From the NCBI GenBank assembly GCA_030847615.1, contig JAUMIR010000001.1, positions 158,321,001-158,385,000 of the forward strand: a DNA stretch of 64,000 nucleotides. The letters run 5' to 3'. The position numbers and the translations under genes are program-made. This document shows, one piece after another, positions 26,501 through 38,500 of this stretch. The stretch comes from Gambelia wislizenii (Eukaryota > Chordata > Lepidosauria > Squamata > Crotaphytidae). The notes under the pieces were generated by a model. It saw only the letters and a list, made by a program, of their open reading frames with translations. It ran no database searches and was not told where the DNA came from. Each line of letters opens with the position of its first letter. Positions within the stretch are counted from its first letter, which is position 1.

Positions 26501-29500
26501 AAGCTAGTGTAGAATTGATAATAAAGGCAACAAAATGAAAAGGGTCTGCCAGGAGAAAAAGGTCTTTGTCAGGGTCTAAATGTACAGAATGAGGATACCA
26601 GGCAAATTTCCCTGGGAAATAGGTTTTTTTTTTGTGTGTGTGTGTGTGTTTTTCTGGGTTGTGAGGCCTGCAGGCGAAACATCAGGGATAAACTCTTCTA
26701 GAACATGGCCTCATAACCTGGAAAAAAAAACACAAAAAAAACCTATGAATTCCAGCCATGAAAAGCTTCAAGTTCACATTCCCTAAGGAAAGATTTTCTC
26801 AGATACAGGACGACAAAGCCATTTGATAGCACCATTGTGGGCAGTGGCACAATGGGAATAGCCTCCCAAGGTTATCTCTCCCAATCAGACAGAGGATTCA
26901 TAAAAGGCACTCCTTCAGGTAAATCAGGGATGGGCAATTTTGTTGGTTCTGGGCACTGCTACTCCTTGGGACTTCCAGAGGCCTCACCCCATCAGTGCCA
27001 AAAAGCACAGCAGAAATTGACCAGAAATAACTTTTCGTTTAAAACAACAACAACAACAACACACAATTTGCAGGGAGGGCAGCTCAGACCTGTGGGTTAT
27101 GTATCTCAGCCTTGCATTGCTAACACAAAAATGGCAGAGAATATTGTTGGGGAAAAAAAACTTCCATTAGTGAATTGCCTTCTGTTCAAATCTCAGCGGT
27201 AACCAACTTTAAAAGGCAACAGTTCAAAGAAATACAGGTTGGGCATCACTTAAGTGGAAATCTGAAATGCTCCAAAATCCAAAATTGTCCACATGGGTGG
27301 CTGAAATAGTGACACCTTTGCTTTCTGATGATTCTGTGTACACAAACTCTGTTTCATGCATAAAATTATTTAAAATATTGTTTATAAAATTACCTCCAAG
27401 CTATGTGTATATGATGTATATGAAATATAAATGAATTTCATGTTTAGACTTGGGTTCCATCTCCAAGACATCTCATTATGCATATGAAAATATTCCAAAA
27501 TCCAAATTCCAAAACACTTCTGGTCCCAAGCATTTTAGATAAGGGAGACTCAGCCTGTATTTTCATATGTCCAATTATCTTTCTCATGTACTAAGGACTG
27601 GATAAAGACTTTGTAACTGAAAACCTTGAAATGACCTCTCCCACCCAAAGAAAGCTGGTCCCATTTTGAGTTGTGTCACACCTCTTCCAAATTGGGCCAA
27701 ATGCAGAGAAAGGGGCTCAGACACCATGGACATTTTCAGACATGTCTTACCGTGCTAGATGCTTTTGGGAGAGCTTCGGCGCTGCCGCACGGCAGAGACT
27801 CCATTTTGGATGATGCCGTCCCTCTGGCAAAATCGTCTGTGTCACTTCCGTGTAGGATTGGAGGTGGCCGTGCCATATTTCACCAGATTTTATTCACGGA
27901 AGTTGTCCGTGAATAAAATATGGCGTGGTCGCCTCCAATCCTACACGGAAATGACACGGACAATTTTGCCAGAGGGACGGCGAAATGGAGTGCCTGCTGT
28001 GTGGAAGCGCTGAAGCTCTCCTGAAAGCTTCTAGCATGGTAAGACGTGTCTAAAAATGTCCCATCTCCGCTGCTTTCGCCTTGCCCTTCCTGTCAATGCC
28101 CCATGAAGGCTCTTTCATGTTGAAAGGAGCCTTATTTCATCTTCTTTCCCCAGGTTTTCCCACCTCTGTATCCAGCCTTTCCCTGGGCTAGGAGAGCTGA
28201 TGGAAGAGGGCTGATGTAGAAGATGAAGGAGCAGTACAGAAGCAGCAATTACATGTCTCAACTGTTTTAAGACTAGGGAAACATGTTTGTGGCCTATTCA
28301 GTTGGAACAATTACCAACCTAACATGAACAGGTTCAGCCTGCACACCCCTCTTTGAAGGCTCTGCTGGTTAAAGTGGCTATTTCCCCCCATCCCTCTTTT
28401 TAGTATCCAAAGAATTATGTAAATTGGTTGGTTAATCTGAGCACAACTCTATACGTCAGGAGCAAATGTGGGACTTGTGGTTGGTTGGTTTGTTAAATCA
28501 TGTTTTATTCTTCCCTGTTCCTTCCTTTACAATCATTCCTGCAAGCAGTGATCCTAAGATGTGTTTGCTGGGTCAAGAAAGGGAAAATGTCTGATGAAAG
28601 GGAAATAGTGGGAAGTGGCTGGACATGCCTTCAATAAGAGTTGCAGCAGTCTGTGCATGTTAGTTGCAATCGCAGGATTGAAAACGTTATGCTGTTTTTT
28701 GTTTTTTTTTTTGACTGAAGTGTAGCTCCAAGGCAAATGCAGGGAAAAGAAGGGCACTCTTGGGAATACAGGGATTAGTAGAAAATAACTTGTGTATTTT
28801 AGGTCCTAGTGGTCACTCCACTAAATTATTTTAATTGTAGATAGATATTTTATTTTCTGGCTAAGATTGGGCTGGTAGATAAACACTCACTTTGTAGTCT
28901 TTGATGAGTAGTAATATTCTACCAGGAAAGCTGATTTTAGATGTTACATTACCTATGTGTCTTACAAAAATATTTTATTGGGTTTTTTGCTTATAGGTTG
29001 TCTAAAGTCCATATGTTTTGTAATACTGATAAATAGATTGACCTTAATGGCATGAACAAAAACAATATTTTAGCACCTTAAAGGCTAACACATTTATATG
29101 ATTTTTTTTGCCAAAAAGTTTTTTTAATTACACTAAATGAGTAAATCAGCTCACCTTTGCAATATTCTGGCAACAGTGTCTGGAAAATTGCATGGTTAAG
29201 TATCACTATCTGTTCTTTTTATATTTCTGTTCCCTATGACCTCAGTTTCTACAGTCCCCACACATTCATTCCAACATGAGATAACCCTTCATGCATCTGA
29301 TGAAATGGACAGTGTCCAAGAAAATTATCCTATTAAAAAAATCTAGTCGTTTTTAAGGTGCCACAAGACTTCCAGTTGTTTTTTTGATGCAGCAGACTAA
29401 TGCAGCTAGCCCTCTCCAAAGTGTCATGATATGGTCTTTAACAAATATAATTTCTCGATATTGCCTGTAACTGTTTTCCTTTTCCTGACTAGATCTCATC

Positions 29501-32500
29501 CAGGCCACAAATGAGACAAATGTCAACATTCCTCAAATGGCCGATACACTTTTTGAGCGAGCAACAAACAGTAGTTGGGTGGTCGTATTCAAAGCCTTAG
29601 TTACAACACATCATCTAATGGTTCATGGCAATGAGGTAAGTACACTGTATACTTAGAACTATTTTTCACTGCAGTTATAGAAATGGAGCTTTAAAGTAAA
29701 TACTGTATGACTTTCCTTTTAATCTGTTTAAATACAGATTCACCCTTTCAATTGTTAAAAACCATTGTCAGGTTTATGGATAGTATTTGTAGCCTTTTGA
29801 CATAGTACCTTGATGGCCAGGCAGACTCTTGTGCTAGCTCCTACTTAAGAAAGAAGCTTTCCTGTTCTCCCAAAAAAACTTTATGCAGTTTCAGAGAAAT
29901 AGGTTTGGTGTTTTGTTTTGTTTTTAAACTAAAGCTTTTGCAGTTTTACTTTACTCCTTTCATTTCCTTTCTTTTTCACAACCTTTATTTATTGGAAAGA
30001 TGAGTCCTTCACAGATTGGGGTGGGGATGAGTAGAGATTAAGCTGCTGTCTCTCTAGCCATGTCTATTCTCAAGGCCTTGGTTGGCAGGGTCTGACCAGG
30101 ACCCATAGGGTTTGCCAATGCATTTTCACAGCAACCATGTCAGCAGCATCTTCCAACTCCATCTGCTTTTTGCTGAATCAAACAAAGTAGCTACCTACAT
30201 GGTATACCAGGACAAGATGATTAATAGTTCTTCAGGAATTCCCACACTTTCCAGATTTTATTGGCCCATCTGAAATTATTTCAATGGGTGAAGAATCTAG
30301 TGGTGTCTCTGGATGCAGAATTTCTCTCACACACACAGGTAATACAAATGTGCCATCAGGACGGTTGTGACGGTGGAGCAAGGGACACACATCATAGTTG
30401 TTCCATAGTTTATTGCTTTTCTTGGTTCCCTAAGAAAATAAATGGGGAATGAAACAAAAAGACAAAAAAAAAAATACTATATCCACTGGAGGCACTGCAT
30501 TTCAGTGGTTCCATTCCTTCCTCTCAGGTAGATTTCAGAGGGTGATGGTAGGGGACAGTTACTCATCAAAAATAGAGCTTATTTGTGGCATCCCTCAGGG
30601 TGCCATCCTGTCCCCGATGCTTTTTAATATCTATATGAAGCCGCTGGGAGAAATCATCTGGAGACATGGGGTGGGGTGTTATCAGTACGCTGATGACACC
30701 CAAATATATTTCTCCATGTCTCGGTCATCAGCCATGATGACAGATGGTATTTCTCCCCTTAGTCACTTTCTTGTAGCGGTAATGGACTGGATGAGGAAAA
30801 ATCGACTCAAACTGAATCCAGAGAAAATGGAGGTGCCTACAGTGGGGGCCCCTAAACCTGGTATTGGGTTGCAACCACCAGTCCTGGGCGGGGTCACGCT
30901 GTCTGCTAAGGACTGTGTTCGCAATTTGGGGGTGCTCCTAGACTCGTTGCTTCACATGACTGCTCAGGTGAATGCGACAGTCAGGAGCTCTTGTTATCAG
31001 CTTCGGCAGATACGCCAACTGTGCCCTTACCTCAAAACAAAGGACCTAGAAACTGTAGTGCATGCACTGGTAACCTCATGACTCAATTTCTGCAATGCTC
31101 TCTACGTGGCTACCCTTATATCTAGTTCGGAAACTACAACTGGTGCAAAATATGGCAGCCAGGATAGTCACTGGGAAATCGAGAAGGGAGCATATTACTC
31201 CAATCTTGAAATCCCTTCACTGGTTGCCTATCAGTTTCCGAGCACAGTATAAGGTGTTGCTAATGACCTATAAAGCCCTACATGGCCTAAGTCCAATCTA
31301 CCTAAGGGATCGCCTCCTCCCATATAATCCGCCCCGCACCCTTAGATCTTCTGGGAGGGGTTTATTGCAACCAATGAGATCTAGATCAACCTCCCAAAGA
31401 TCTTTTTTCTGTCGCTGCTCCCAGACTATGGAATGCCCTGTCGGAGGAGATCTGCAAGCAACTAGCTTGGAGAATTTTAAAAAAACCCATCAAAATGGAT
31501 CTCTTCCGGCAGGCCTTCCCTGAATAGAACAGACCATTTTAATAGATGCTTCTCCCTCTTTTTATGTTCTATTTTTTTATGTTTATGTTTTTATGTTTTT
31601 ATTCTATAGTTTTAAAGTTTTGGGGTAGTTATTTTTTGTCACTGGTAAATTTGCCAGTTATTTTAAATATATGCACTATTATATGTAATTTTAAGGGGGT
31701 AAATTGTTTTAAGTTATTACTATTGTTATGGATTTGTTTATATATCCAATTGTTGTGAGCTGCCTTGATTGCCTAATAAGCAAAAGGTGGGGTACAAAAA
31801 TAAAGTTACTATTATTATTATTATTATTATTATAGCTAAGTTTCTCAAATAGAATCATTTCATGTTGGCAAATTTGAGATAATTAGTGGTGGCCATAAAC
31901 AGGATTAACCGGAATAATAATAATAATAATAATTTATTTATACCCAGCCCCTCTGCTAAAAACAATCGGGGCAGCTTCCAACAATTAAAACATTATAATA
32001 ATGACTAAAAACACCACCTACCCCCACCCTCCCCCATACAAAGACATGAAACACTATAAAATTAAAACCTTCTAACTAAAAACACATTTAAAACAAATAT
32101 ATACATAATTTAAAAAAGCCAGGAGACGCAGCTCCTGAGGCCAGGATCTAATCAAGATCCTGTATTGATCTCTGAGAAGGTATTTGCATGTTCCTATCAG
32201 AGTGGAAAACAACCTTCTTTTCTTGTATGGCCGCATTTCTAATACAGAACACTGCCATTGTGCCCCATATCTCTGCCCAGAATATTCACCAACTTGTTAG
32301 GGATGCTGATAGCGCCTCTGTAACTGAGAGGTATAACTTCTGCTGTACTCAGATGGCCTTTTTGTCCATTCTCCATTAAAACTGAAGGCCAAAGACCATT
32401 TGAAATGCCTTGTAGGGAAATCTGGTTTATTGTCAACTTAGATGAGAGCTCATTGGCTCAAGACACATTTCAACGTGGTTCTGCATGTACTGCAGCACAG

Positions 32501-35500
32501 CATGATGCTCTGAGGACCACTGGAGTTAGGAGTCTTTTATACAATGTTAAAGACAGATCTCATGGTTCTACTGCAGTACTGAAGTCACTTAGTGGAATGA
32601 TCATATTATCACTTCAGATCTCTTCAGGGATACTATATCCATTCTGGCCAGAGATGGCCAGTTGACAACATTTTCTGGATTTAAATTTTCTAGAATCTTC
32701 TCTACAATGGCACTTGTCTCCTCAATGCGTATTCCAGGGTTACATCTTTCTGTCTTCTGAAGCCCTGATTATCACATGTGTGATCCATATCTACCTGCTT
32801 TGGTGTATCTGGAATGTACAGAAGTACAATTGCAGTTGCAGTCTCAAAAAGGCATAATTAGAATTGAGATTCGGACCATTAAGCTAGCTAACTAGTTAGC
32901 CCAAGTTAGTTTGCTTTTCTTCCAGTTTCACATTCACAGTTATGTTCTTGTAAGGACAGGTTACATTTCTGCAGAAGCCTACAGTAGTTGAAAGGAATGC
33001 TCTCCCTCAGGGAACCACACCTAGAAAGATCCTTAGACATTCTGGTGGATTGGCTCAGCAGACCACCACTCACAGGATCTGGCTAACACTTTGTGGAGAT
33101 AGCTTGTAAGTGTCAAGGCTCTTATAATAAGATATTTCTGTAGAAATTATAAGAAATGAAACATATTTGAATTCCATCACTAGTTCTGGGAGTGGACTTC
33201 ATTCTTCTGGCTCCATGTTGGTTGTGATGATCCTCTTGATGTCCATGTGATGATAGAAATTTCCCAGTTCTTGTTAGCTCAGATCTCAGGATACTGACCC
33301 AAATAGGTTTTGCTTAACAGCTTAGAGACTAAATGGCAATGAATGAAAAACATGGGTTGCTAAGAAGGCATAGGTGATATCCTTGTCTTCTAGAATGACC
33401 TCCTCCCAGGAAGGAAAATGGCAAAAAACATCAAATATCTTTTGTAGGGTCTTCAAGTAAGGGCTGGATTGTGTATGGATAAAGGCATTTAGACTATTAA
33501 TGGATTTTGTGCAAGAGGTTCTTAAAATGTAGAGTTTTAATATGCCAGGCTATGTACGTGTTCATAGTTTTTGTGGGGGGATTTATTTTTTAAAAATATT
33601 AGTATTCTTGAATACTCTTGCAGTTCTGTGGTTTACTTGGGGCCTCATTTATTGACTTGAACTTCTCTTCATCCCATAGCAATATGTTTGATTAAAATTC
33701 TGACCTTGATGTTTGGTTCCTACCAGCATAGTTGTACTCTAGTTGCACTCTTGTTCAACCTAAGTATAAGAACAAATTGGCATTTAAATCTGGCAGTACA
33801 ATTATGTGCTAAATGAACTTGGACATTTTACAGACAGCAGGGGGTATCTTATCCTCTTTCCTGAAGCTGGATCACCAGTTGGAAGAGAACTGGCATAGTC
33901 AGGACATATACAGTGCTTTTTGTTTTTCCACATGGGTAGACAGTTGTTTACTCATGAGAAACAAGAGGCCTTGTTTCTATCTTTTGTAATCCATGGAAGT
34001 GTTTATAAATGTCGAACATCTAATGCATATGGCCCAGAGGCTGTATCAATCTGGTCTATGTGTGCCTCATGCATGCATTTCAGCAGATTCTATGTTTTGG
34101 ATGCAGGGTAGCTGCCTCTGCATAATTTTGGAGGTAGATTTCCATTTGAGGGTTTTGTAGAGCAGTGTTTCCATGATGCTGTTGGATGCTATGGTCTAAG
34201 TTCAGTTTCTAGTTCCAAATAGAGTAGACTCATTTAATCAATAAGATATATGTAATGGGATTCAGTGGGCCCGCTCTAGCTTGGACTAGCAATTTGATGT
34301 AGGCTTGTAAAATCCGTGGATTGAGTGCAGCATTGCATTATGTGAATGTAAGGGCCACTTCTGTGCCTGCAGAGGGATCCTAGATACCTTTGATGAAAGG
34401 GAGAGGCAACCTTCCAATTTGCCCCTCCAGGTATGGCCACTTATATCCCCTAGAAGAAGCCCAACTCCTTCAGAGAAAATTTAGTTCCTTCCCTATAGCT
34501 AGAAAATAGCAATAGCAATAGCACTTCTGTTTTGTATACTGCTTATCAGTGCCAAAGCACTCCCTAAGTGGCTTACAGTGTGTTAGCTGCCTCCAACAAG
34601 CTGGGTACTCATTTTACTGACCTACAGAAGGATGGAAGGCTGAGTGAACCTTGGAGCCCTGTAGGATCAAACTTACAATGTTGTGGTTGCAGTGCCAGCA
34701 TTTAACCACTGTGCCACCAGGGCACAGTGATGATGATTTTGCTCCAATGTGGATATTATGCAAGCCACCTTTTTCCTGCAGTGTAGTTCTCCACTAGTTC
34801 ATCATTTTGGATCCTCAAGTATGTGTCTATTTTTGAATTTCACTCTAGATTCCTTTTATTTGACTTAAACCATATTTAACTAGTTTAAATAATATTTTTG
34901 TTGTATGGATTACTCACCAGTTATTTCATCATAACTTATAGGAGTCACTTACTCTTGATCCTAAGTCAAGGATCTGGAGTGAATATAGACAGTTTAGATG
35001 GGAGGCAGCCAGAGACGTTGATGGAGTATTGCAAAATGTTAGATTATATTGGCATTGTTGTATTCCCTGATTGTATCATATGCAGATATTAGGATTAAAG
35101 TCTAAATATTCATTCCTTTTTGTCTTTCTGAGCAAGATTTGAGCAAATGTAGTCTTGGGGGATTATCATAGAAGTCTTTTCATTATAGTAGCCATATGTA
35201 AAATGCTATGTTTTTTGAGTTTTTAAAGTAACTTGCACAATTGACCATATGCAGATTTGGATCTATTTATATAAGTCACTCCTAGAACATTAAAAATGTG
35301 TTCTTACATCTGTACTGCTACACACAAAAGTGTACTGTCTGATTAAGGCTTTTTTTTTTAATGTGGAAGAATGCACCACAGATTCTGGTTTTGTGAACTA
35401 GACCATCTGTATCCACTCCAGGCAGAATTATTCAAGTTGGCAAGATATGTGCAAACCATGGGATTCATTCTAATATGATTCCCATGGTTTTTCACCTAGA

Positions 35501-38500
35501 AGGAAACATGCTTGTGGGCTTCTCATGAATCAGTACGAGGACAATGTTAAAGGACAAATTATAACTAATTATTTCCCTTTCCCTCCCTCTTAGAGATTTA
35601 TTCAGTATTTGGCATCTAGAAACACACTATTCAACCTTAGCAATTTTCTGGACAAAAGTGGATCACATGGTAAGAACCATTAATTTCCTCAATAATGTTT
35701 CACTAGTATCTGTGCAAAGTTCTTGTCACTTGGACAAAAATATGATATATTTTCCTTCAGGACCATGAGATACATCAGCTGGATCAATGCAAATATTTAC
35801 AAAGAACTTGTGTGATAAGGTGTGAATGTATTCACTACTGGTCACTGCATTGCTGTAAAATCTTTCCAAATTGTTAAAGTAATCCTTCTATGAGGATTAC
35901 TTTGCTGATTCCATTTGGACCAGAAAATGAAGCAGTTTTGAAATTTGAAAAGCAAGGTAGAGTAAGATTTTCCCAAGAGATTTGCCTCTCTGTGTGTGCC
36001 TATCATTAAGAGAAGAGTTAACAAGTTTTCAAACTCAGTGATGAAAAATTCCTTCAGGATTACAGTATTTAGAATCAGTGGTAAGTAGATGTCAGTTGGC
36101 AGAGCTGTGATTCAAGGGTGTGTGTGTGTGTGTGTGTGCATATAAACTAAAGTTGCCAGCCTGCACCACCGGATGAACACCACCATTCCCACATTGCCAT
36201 AGGCAAATCTGTGCTTAAGTCGGTTCAGCAGTTTACCTACCTGGGAAGCATCATCTCCTCAGATGCCAAGGTTGACAAAGAGATCGATCACAGATTAGCA
36301 AAGGCATATAGCCCATTCAGAAGACTTTACAAAAGAGTCTGGAGTAACAAACACCTGAGGTGAAGCACAAAAATCAGTGTGTATAGAGCCATTGTACTGT
36401 CTATTCTCCTTTATGGGTCTGGAACATGGGTCACCTATCGCCAACACTTATGACTCCTCGAACGCTTTCATCAGTGCTGTCTATGCACAATCCTAAATAT
36501 ACACTGGACTGACTATGTGACAAATGTTGCTGTCCTTGAGCAAGCAGGGATCACCAGCATTGAGGCCATGATATTGAGAACACAGCTGTGTTGGGCAGGG
36601 CACGTTTCTAGGATGGAGGACCATCGCCTCCCAAAAATAGTACTCTGCGGTGAACTCGCCATGGGTCAGCGTAAGAGGGGCGCTCCAAAAAAGCGATACA
36701 AGGATTCCCTGAAACAACATCTCAGGCTTGGCCAAATTGATCACCAACAATGATCCGCCCTGGCTTCACATCGGGAGGCATGGGGATGCACTATCCACAA
36801 TGCTGCAAGCTCTATTTGAGAATTCATGCCGAACAAGTCTTGAAGAGAAATGACAACGCAAAAAGAATTTGGGATGTGCAACAACTGACAACGCAAAAAG
36901 AATCAGAACCTGAAAACATCACCCAACGAGAGACCCTCTGCTGTGCTTTCTGCAACTGGACTTGTTTATCTCAGATTGGCCTTTTCAGTCATCAGCGCAC
37001 TTGCAGAAGGCGTGGGATGAATCCTTCCAGAATCTTCGCTTGCGAAGAAAAGCCAAGAAGAAGTGTACTGTAATACAGAATAAAAATAAAAGATTGATTT
37101 GGATTTCTAATTAGATTTATGCCTAATACATTACACCTAACTCTGTATCTTCAAAGAAGCTCTTATGTAGGCTTTATTACTACTGGAAATATGATTTACT
37201 AAATTACCTTTTGCTTCAGTTTCTTATAATCAGTTGAAAGTCCTGCATCTGTTGAATTTTTGTTTGTTTTTTTGCAATGTTTTTTGACAGTCTTACCCCA
37301 TATTTCTGAGCATGTGTTGTTTCTGAAGGAAGCATGTGCTGGTGCCTTGTTTTTGTTATCGGAGGTAGTTTTAATATAAAGAAAGAAAGAAATAGCTGTG
37401 CTAATTAGAGGAGGGATGAATGGAACAGGAAAGACAAATTGTAGGATTATTCTATGCTGGAATGACTTCTCTAGACTCCTGAAATTTCAATGTTGTTTTA
37501 TTTTCCCAGGGGTATCAATAAGGAATCTCTTACAATAGTTATATGCACTAAAGCCTAGAGCTATGCACTTAAGCACTAAGGTCCTAAAACTTTGCTATTT
37601 TATAAGGCTTTTCTTTGATTTCCTACCTCTTGCTTAGTCAAAACCCCACTGCAGCTGTCCTTTATTGTTATGACATATTTTTATAAACACTGGCCTGCAT
37701 TTTTGTCAGCATGTCACTTCTTTACTGACTTCACCGTCATCTATTTTAGACTGTAAGCACCTTGGGAACAGGGTCCTGTCTGCTTTCCCATGTAAGCCTG
37801 TTGGTAACATGAAACCTGATGATGTCTACTACTACTACTAATATTAATAATAATAATAAGAAGAAGAATCAGCAGCAGCTATATGTGGGCAAATTTCTTT
37901 TCCACTCATAGGCAGTGCTCCACAAAATTGTCAGATGTATTTTTAAATAGAGTAATAAAACGTTGTCAAAGGCTTTCATGGCTGGCATGCATAGGTTTTT
38001 CGTAGTTTTTTTTCTGGGCGGTGAGGCCGTGCTCTGGAAGAATTTATTCCTGATGTTTCACCTGCATCTGTGGCTGGCATCTTCAGAGAATAAATAATAA
38101 GAATAAGAATATAGAAATATAGAAATATAAGAATAAAAAGAATAAAATGTTGCTGAAATCCAACAGTCTCTCAGTATTAATATTTGCAGTTTCTGTTGAT
38201 CCACTCTTAATGACTAAGGATAAAAAAAGATAATTTTTCCAACAAATTGTGGCATCTTTTTCTAGGATATGACATGTCCACCTTTATCAGACGCTACAGT
38301 AGATACTTGAATGAAAAAGCATTTTCCTACAGACAAATGGCATTTGATTTTGCAAGAGTGAAGAAAGGGTAAGTTGTCCTCGTCTAATACAGTGCTGTTG
38401 GGTCTAATGTAATGACCTACACATTACAATCTTTGCCCCTGTTATTAAATTCAGTAAGTTATTAAGAACAGAATTGTAGAGTAAGACTATATGTGGATGG

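Larger units (their letters stand above)
2579..29492 (+). other. SNAP91: SNAP91 first coding intron, 26.9 kb
   Basis: Bounded by GTAAGC and CTAG. The interval 2579-10433 is mostly unremarkable: a (TTTC)n run at 5117-5137, a decayed MITE near 4872-4950 and another at 6540-6730. Stretches 11840-13367, 15500-17445, 22000-25580 (apart from two hairpins near 24010-24137) and 28062-29492 show no feature I recognise. Recognised repeats are listed separately. No reading frame here looks like a host gene. Confidence 0.9.
29636..35593 (+). other. SNAP91: SNAP91 intron between coding exons 2 and 3
   Basis: The intron holds the L2-like LINE at 30465-31840, an opposed LINE end at 31912-32155 and a SINE at 34503-34733. 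The stretches 29700-30460, 32160-34500 and 34740-35590 show no recognisable feature. Confidence 0.9.
35670..38265 (+). other. SNAP91: SNAP91 intron between coding exons 3 and 4
   Basis: Contains a (GT)n run at 36118-36139, the retrotransposon fragment at 36155-37085, simple ATA-type repeats near 37835-37870, and the dispersed repeat at 37961-38088. I see nothing else. Confidence 0.9.

Noticed and set aside
30449..31523. A functional reverse transcriptase gene
   Set aside because: It is 5'-truncated, with a stop and frameshift near 31079-31095. It is a dead L2-like LINE.
36517..36753. A small host gene suggested by an open frame with a basic C-terminus
   Set aside because: It is the C-terminal part of a LINE reverse transcriptase ORF, and related fragments occur at 10923 and 44626.
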